Shown in pieces: positions 30,780 through 32,681 of a DNA stretch of 32,681 nucleotides. The DNA is from Pseudomonadota bacterium. GTDB taxonomy: Bacteria; Desulfobacterota; Binatia; Bin18. Within the stretch, counting starts at the first letter, position 1. The number at the start of each line of letters is the position of its first letter. The notes beneath the pieces are model-generated. The model ran no database searches and was not told where the DNA came from. It was given only the letters and a program-made list of their open reading frames with translations. Where the stretch lies: contig SYOC01000087.1 in the NCBI GenBank assembly GCA_005804965.1, forward strand, positions 1-32,681, read 5' to 3'. Made by a program: the position numbers and the translations under genes.

Positions 30780-31976
30780 TCACAAGAGCATCAATGGGTA
30801 GTGGGGATCGAGTCCCAATAACAAGCGCCCAGCACGCTCCCATTGTTGTGGCGAGGTTTGAGTATGTTGGGTCAGTGCGTGAATGTCGCGTAGCGAGCGT
30901 TGCAACGGACTGCGGAGATAATTGGCTGTCGCTCCTGCGGCAGTGTAAGCAATGTTCGTCGCGGTGGCGGCGCTGCGAGTCGCATTCGCGGCGGCGAGGG
31001 CGAGGCGACCGCGCTCTTCTCGTGTCGCGGTTCGCCCCGAGATCGCAACGTGCCATGCTTGTTCGACAGAAGCGTACAGCCACGCGCGGGCCGACTCGAC
31101 CAGCGCCACGGCGTCAGCAAGCTGAAAATGGAACACGGCCCGGTCACGCAAGGTGTCTTGCTGGCCGCCGGGTTTCTTGGTCTGCGCCAACTCGGTAACA
31201 GCGTCGATGGCCCCTTGGGCGATACCGAGCGCCACGGCTCCCATCGGAAAGCCGAAGGCGCTGAGCAACGGATACGTCGTGTACAACGGTCCTTGAAAAT
31301 GCCTCCCCCTGGGTGAATTGGGACCAAGCACATGTGTGTGCTCCTCCGGCACGAACACGGCTTCGAGTGTGAAATCATTGCTGCCAGTTCCGGCCAGTCC
31401 GCTGACTTGCCAACTGTCTGCAACGATTGTGGCTTGGCGACGTGGCACGTACACAATACGCATTTCTAGTGCTTCGCCACTCAGCCGCCGCTGGCCGTTG
31501 TCGAGCACCATGCACCCGCCGAGCAGCCACGTGCAATGATGGCAACCGCTGGCATATGACCAGCGACCGCTCACGCGATAGCCGCCGTCGCAGACGGTGG
31601 CAGTGCCTAGCGGGAACAACGCGCCGCCCAGAACGATCTCCGGATCGCTGCCAAAAATCTGCTCCGACACAGCATCCGGCAGGAACGCACCGAACACGCT
31701 CACGACGGCACCAATAAACGCGCACCAGCCGGTGGACCCGTCGATGCGGGCGATCTCCTCGACCACGCGATACAACGTTGGCGGCGACACTTCGAGCCCA
31801 CCCAGAGCTTGGGGAATGTACAGGCGAAATATGCCCGCCTCCTTGAGCGCCTGCACGACCGGCGGTGATAGATGACCGTTGCGCTCAGCCTCTTCCACGT
31901 GCGCATGAATCAACGGTGCCAGCGCTTTAACCGCACTCAGGAGCGTATCAAGTTGTTGAGCATCGCTTGTCGTCAT
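30780..31976 (-). CDS. Acyl-CoA-dehydrogenase-fold flavin-dependent monooxygenase (HsaA/DszC-like)
   Basis: 398 aa. The N-terminal helical domain is HVEEAERNGHLSPPVVQALKEAGIFRLYIPQALGGLEVSPPTLYRVVEEIARIDGSTGWCAF, the middle beta domain has GGYRVSGRWSYASGCHHCTWLLGGC, and the C-terminal part is the Acyl-CoA_dh_2 type (FHFQLADAVALVESARAWLYASVEQAW... LRSPLQRSLRDIHALTQH). This subgroup uses reduced flavin and oxygen to hydroxylate aromatics or N/S compounds, rather than dehydrogenating acyl-CoA. A separate flavin reductase would be needed and is not seen. GGAGGAG precedes ATG 31976. It is convergent with the CaiB-type gene, so the two are not in one operon. Confidence 0.85.
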   Translation of the reverse strand: MTTSDAQQLDTLLSAVKALAPLIHAHVEEAERNGHLSPPVVQALKEAGIFRLYIPQALGGLEVSPPTLYRVVEEIARIDGSTGWCAFIGAVVSVFGAFLPDAVSEQIFGSDPEIVLGGALFPLGTATVCDGGYRVSGRWSYASGCHHCTWLLGGCMVLDNGQRRLSGEALEMRIVYVPRRQATIVADSWQVSGLAGTGSNDFTLEAVFVPEEHTHVLGPNSPRGRHFQGPLYTTYPLLSAFGFPMGAVALGIAQGAIDAVTELAQTKKPGGQQDTLRDRAVFHFQLADAVALVESARAWLYASVEQAWHVAISGRTATREERGRLALAAANATRSAATATNIAYTAAGATANYLRSPLQRSLRDIHALTQHTQTSPQQWERAGRLLLGLDPHYPLMLL

Positions 31977-32038
31977 GACTTTCTCCTCCCTCCGCTACTT
32001 TTTTACACAAGAGGCAAGGCAATGCCATCGTCTCCCCT

Positions 32039-32245
32039 TCATCTCTTGCTCGTGGTACATTCTGCCCATGCCATCTCCCGCTCGGCGTGGGTCTCCCGAT
32101 ACAGGGCTGCATACTCATTGCCTACCCCTACCGCTTCGGCCAGCTTAAAGTGCGTCAGTCCCGCCGCCTTGCGAAGCGCAAAAACCCGACGACCCAACTG
32201 GCACCTGAGGGCTGCGATGTTCGCGCTCATAGGGGAGGCATTCAT
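32039..32245 (-). pseudogene. Degenerate XRE-type helix-turn-helix remnant
   Basis: A 68-aa frame resembles the start of Cro/C1-type regulators: ALRCQLGRRVFALRKAAGLTHFKLAEAVGVGNEYAALYRE. The recognition-helix part is distorted (VGNEYAALYRE where V-S-x-x-Y-I-S-x-I-E-R is usual), and the rest of the domain is missing. No ribosome site precedes either Met; the mRNA there would be C-rich. I read it as a decayed regulator gene, perhaps once controlling the flavin enzyme next to it. It could also be a chance frame. Confidence 0.35.
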
Positions 32246-32297
32246 TATGGAGGGGAGGGAGAGGAGAAAGCTAGAGTCTATAAGGTAACTATTTTCC

Positions 32298-32326
32298 TTG
32301 ACACGTAGGCTAATTAGGAGTATGTG
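32298..32326 (+). promoter_or_regulatory. Candidate sigma-70 promoter TTGACA-N17-TATGTG
   Basis: A perfect -35 hexamer TTGACA (32298-32303) is followed after exactly 17 bp by TATGTG (32321-32326), a weak -10. Transcription would start near 32333 and give a leader of about 200 nt before the signal-peptide gene at 32535. Confidence 0.45.
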
Positions 32327-32329
32327 TCA
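32299..32329. promoter_or_regulatory. Dyad TGACACGTA-N13-TATGTGTCA overlapping the promoter
   Basis: The arms match at 8 of 9 positions and their centres are about 22 bp apart (two DNA turns). A second palindrome, CTAATTAG (32310-32317), sits at the centre. The whole dyad covers both promoter hexamers, as expected for a repressor or dual regulator site. Confidence 0.45.
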
Positions 32330-32351
32330 GCGGACATAGTAGAAAGATTGC

Positions 32352-32423
32352 AGAGGGGAAGCCTGAGCAGCGCTTTCTCTCTTAGATGCCGGTTTGGGCA
32401 TGGTTGTACCGGATCTTCTGATC
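32352..32423 (+). ncRNA. Structured 5' leader (candidate cis-regulatory RNA)
   Basis: AGAGGGGAAGC (32352-32362) pairs with GCTTTCTCTCT (32372-32382) over 11 bp, including two G-U pairs, with a 9-nt loop. Then come CCGGT (32389-32393)/ACCGG (32408-32412) and GATC-ttct-GATC (32412-32423). I do not recognise it as a known riboswitch class. The start of the transcript and any function are inferred. Confidence 0.35.
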
Positions 32424-32534
32424 AGGAGAGGGCAATGAAACGGGCGAGAATCAGTCTCCGGCAAAAGCATTCTTCAGAGAAGGAGAGGGCCTTCTGGAGA
32501 AGATGAACAAGTTTCGAAGGGAAAGGAATGTAAG

Positions 32535-32681
32535 ATGAATACCAAGCCGGGTGTACTCTGGATGGCACTCTTCTGGCTTCTGCTTGTTTTATCAGTCTCC
32601 CCAATGGTCGCGTATGGGCAGCACCTGAGCCCGGAACAACTCAAAGCGATGCCCCCCAAAGCGCTGATCCAGGCCTGGGAA
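32535..32681 (+). CDS. Secreted protein, N-terminal part only (runs off the window)
   Basis: An open frame of 49 codons from ATG 32535 to the window end, absent from the ORF track because it has no stop here. AAGGAA lies a suitable distance upstream. The N-terminus is a classic Sec signal peptide: MNTKPGVLWMALFWLLLVLSVSPMVAYG, with likely cleavage after AYG, followed by QHLSPEQLKAMPPKALIQAWE. Nothing in the visible part identifies a family. It is the gene downstream of the promoter and structured leader described above. Confidence 0.7.
   Translation, partial: MNTKPGVLWMALFWLLLVLSVSPMVAYGQHLSPEQLKAMPPKALIQAWE

Larger units (their letters stand above)
31977..32534. other. 558-bp mostly non-coding region
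   Basis: It contains a degenerate HTH remnant on the minus strand (32039-32245), a TTGACA-type promoter with a dyad (32298-32329), and a leader with strong hairpin potential (32352-32423) before the partial secreted-protein gene. I do not support the track ORFs at 31872, 32087 and 32324. Confidence 0.5.

Noticed and set aside
32324-32506. 60-aa plus-strand ORF in the leader region
   Set aside because: No ribosome site, Arg/Ser-rich, and it overlaps strong RNA hairpins; non-coding leader is a better reading.
1-32681. tRNA, rRNA, CRISPR arrays, insertion sequences, phage genes
   Set aside because: Looked for on both strands by eye; none could be supported.

Overview
The window carries about 32.7 kb of densely coding bacterial DNA, by eye moderately GC-rich, with good AGGAGG-type Shine-Dalgarno sites. 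A LemA lipoprotein, an HlyD-type periplasmic adaptor and a lipoprotein multihaem cytochrome c point to a diderm (Gram-negative) host. The gene mix (2-oxoacid:ferredoxin oxidoreductase, CaiB/BaiF CoA-transferase, HsaA-like flavin enzyme, a zinc-ribbon/cyclase/AAA/TPR protein) and the dispersed REP-like elements fit an uncultured soil or subsurface lineage of the Desulfobacterota/Binatota/Tectomicrobia kind. That placement is inference: there is no rRNA, tRNA or ribosomal protein gene here. I saw no CRISPR array, insertion sequence or phage gene.

Region 1 (1-12.6 kb) is an accessory patchwork, mostly on the minus strand. It holds an orphan lemA-like gene, a GT-C type membrane glycosyltransferase, an HlyD-type adaptor, and two FtsX/MacB-type ABC permeases preceded by a stand-alone Lrp/AsnC effector domain. 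It also has a DUF486 membrane protein, an AbrB-Doc toxin-antitoxin pair and a three-haem cytochrome c. A plus-strand block (cyclase/AAA/TPR signalling protein plus a Phd/VapC-PIN module) lies between the adaptor and the permeases, and no ABC ATPase gene is present.

Region 2 (about 13-29 kb) is the most coherent part. It contains a COG2187-COG0645 kinase-like protein; a three-gene 2-oxoacid:ferredoxin oxidoreductase operon on the minus strand; and a plus-strand run CBS, tandem-Usp, Hsp20, tandem-Usp, CBS-ACT, biotin-protein ligase, alanine-dehydrogenase-like, acetyl-CoA hydrolase/transferase, ferritin-like, CBS. A convergent Ca2+-type P-ATPase closes it. The set closely resembles the families of the mycobacterial DosR dormancy regulon (Rv2004c-like, Usp, Hrp1-like CBS, HspX-like Hsp20, CtpF-like ATPase), joined here to pyruvate/acetyl-CoA/alanine enzymes. 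I read it as an energy-depletion or hypoxia survival island. The alanine-dehydrogenase-like protein lacks two expected catalytic residues.

Region 3 (29-32.7 kb) holds a CaiB/BaiF CoA-transferase, an acyl-CoA-dehydrogenase-like flavin monooxygenase, a degenerate HTH remnant, and the start of a secreted protein behind a TTGACA promoter, a dyad and a structured leader.

Non-coding structure includes two copies of a 75-bp double-hairpin repeat, a third widespread-type repeat (the source of 'LNEVKGL' pseudo-proteins), and a purine/C-rich repeat whose two halves also occur in-frame inside the cyclase gene.
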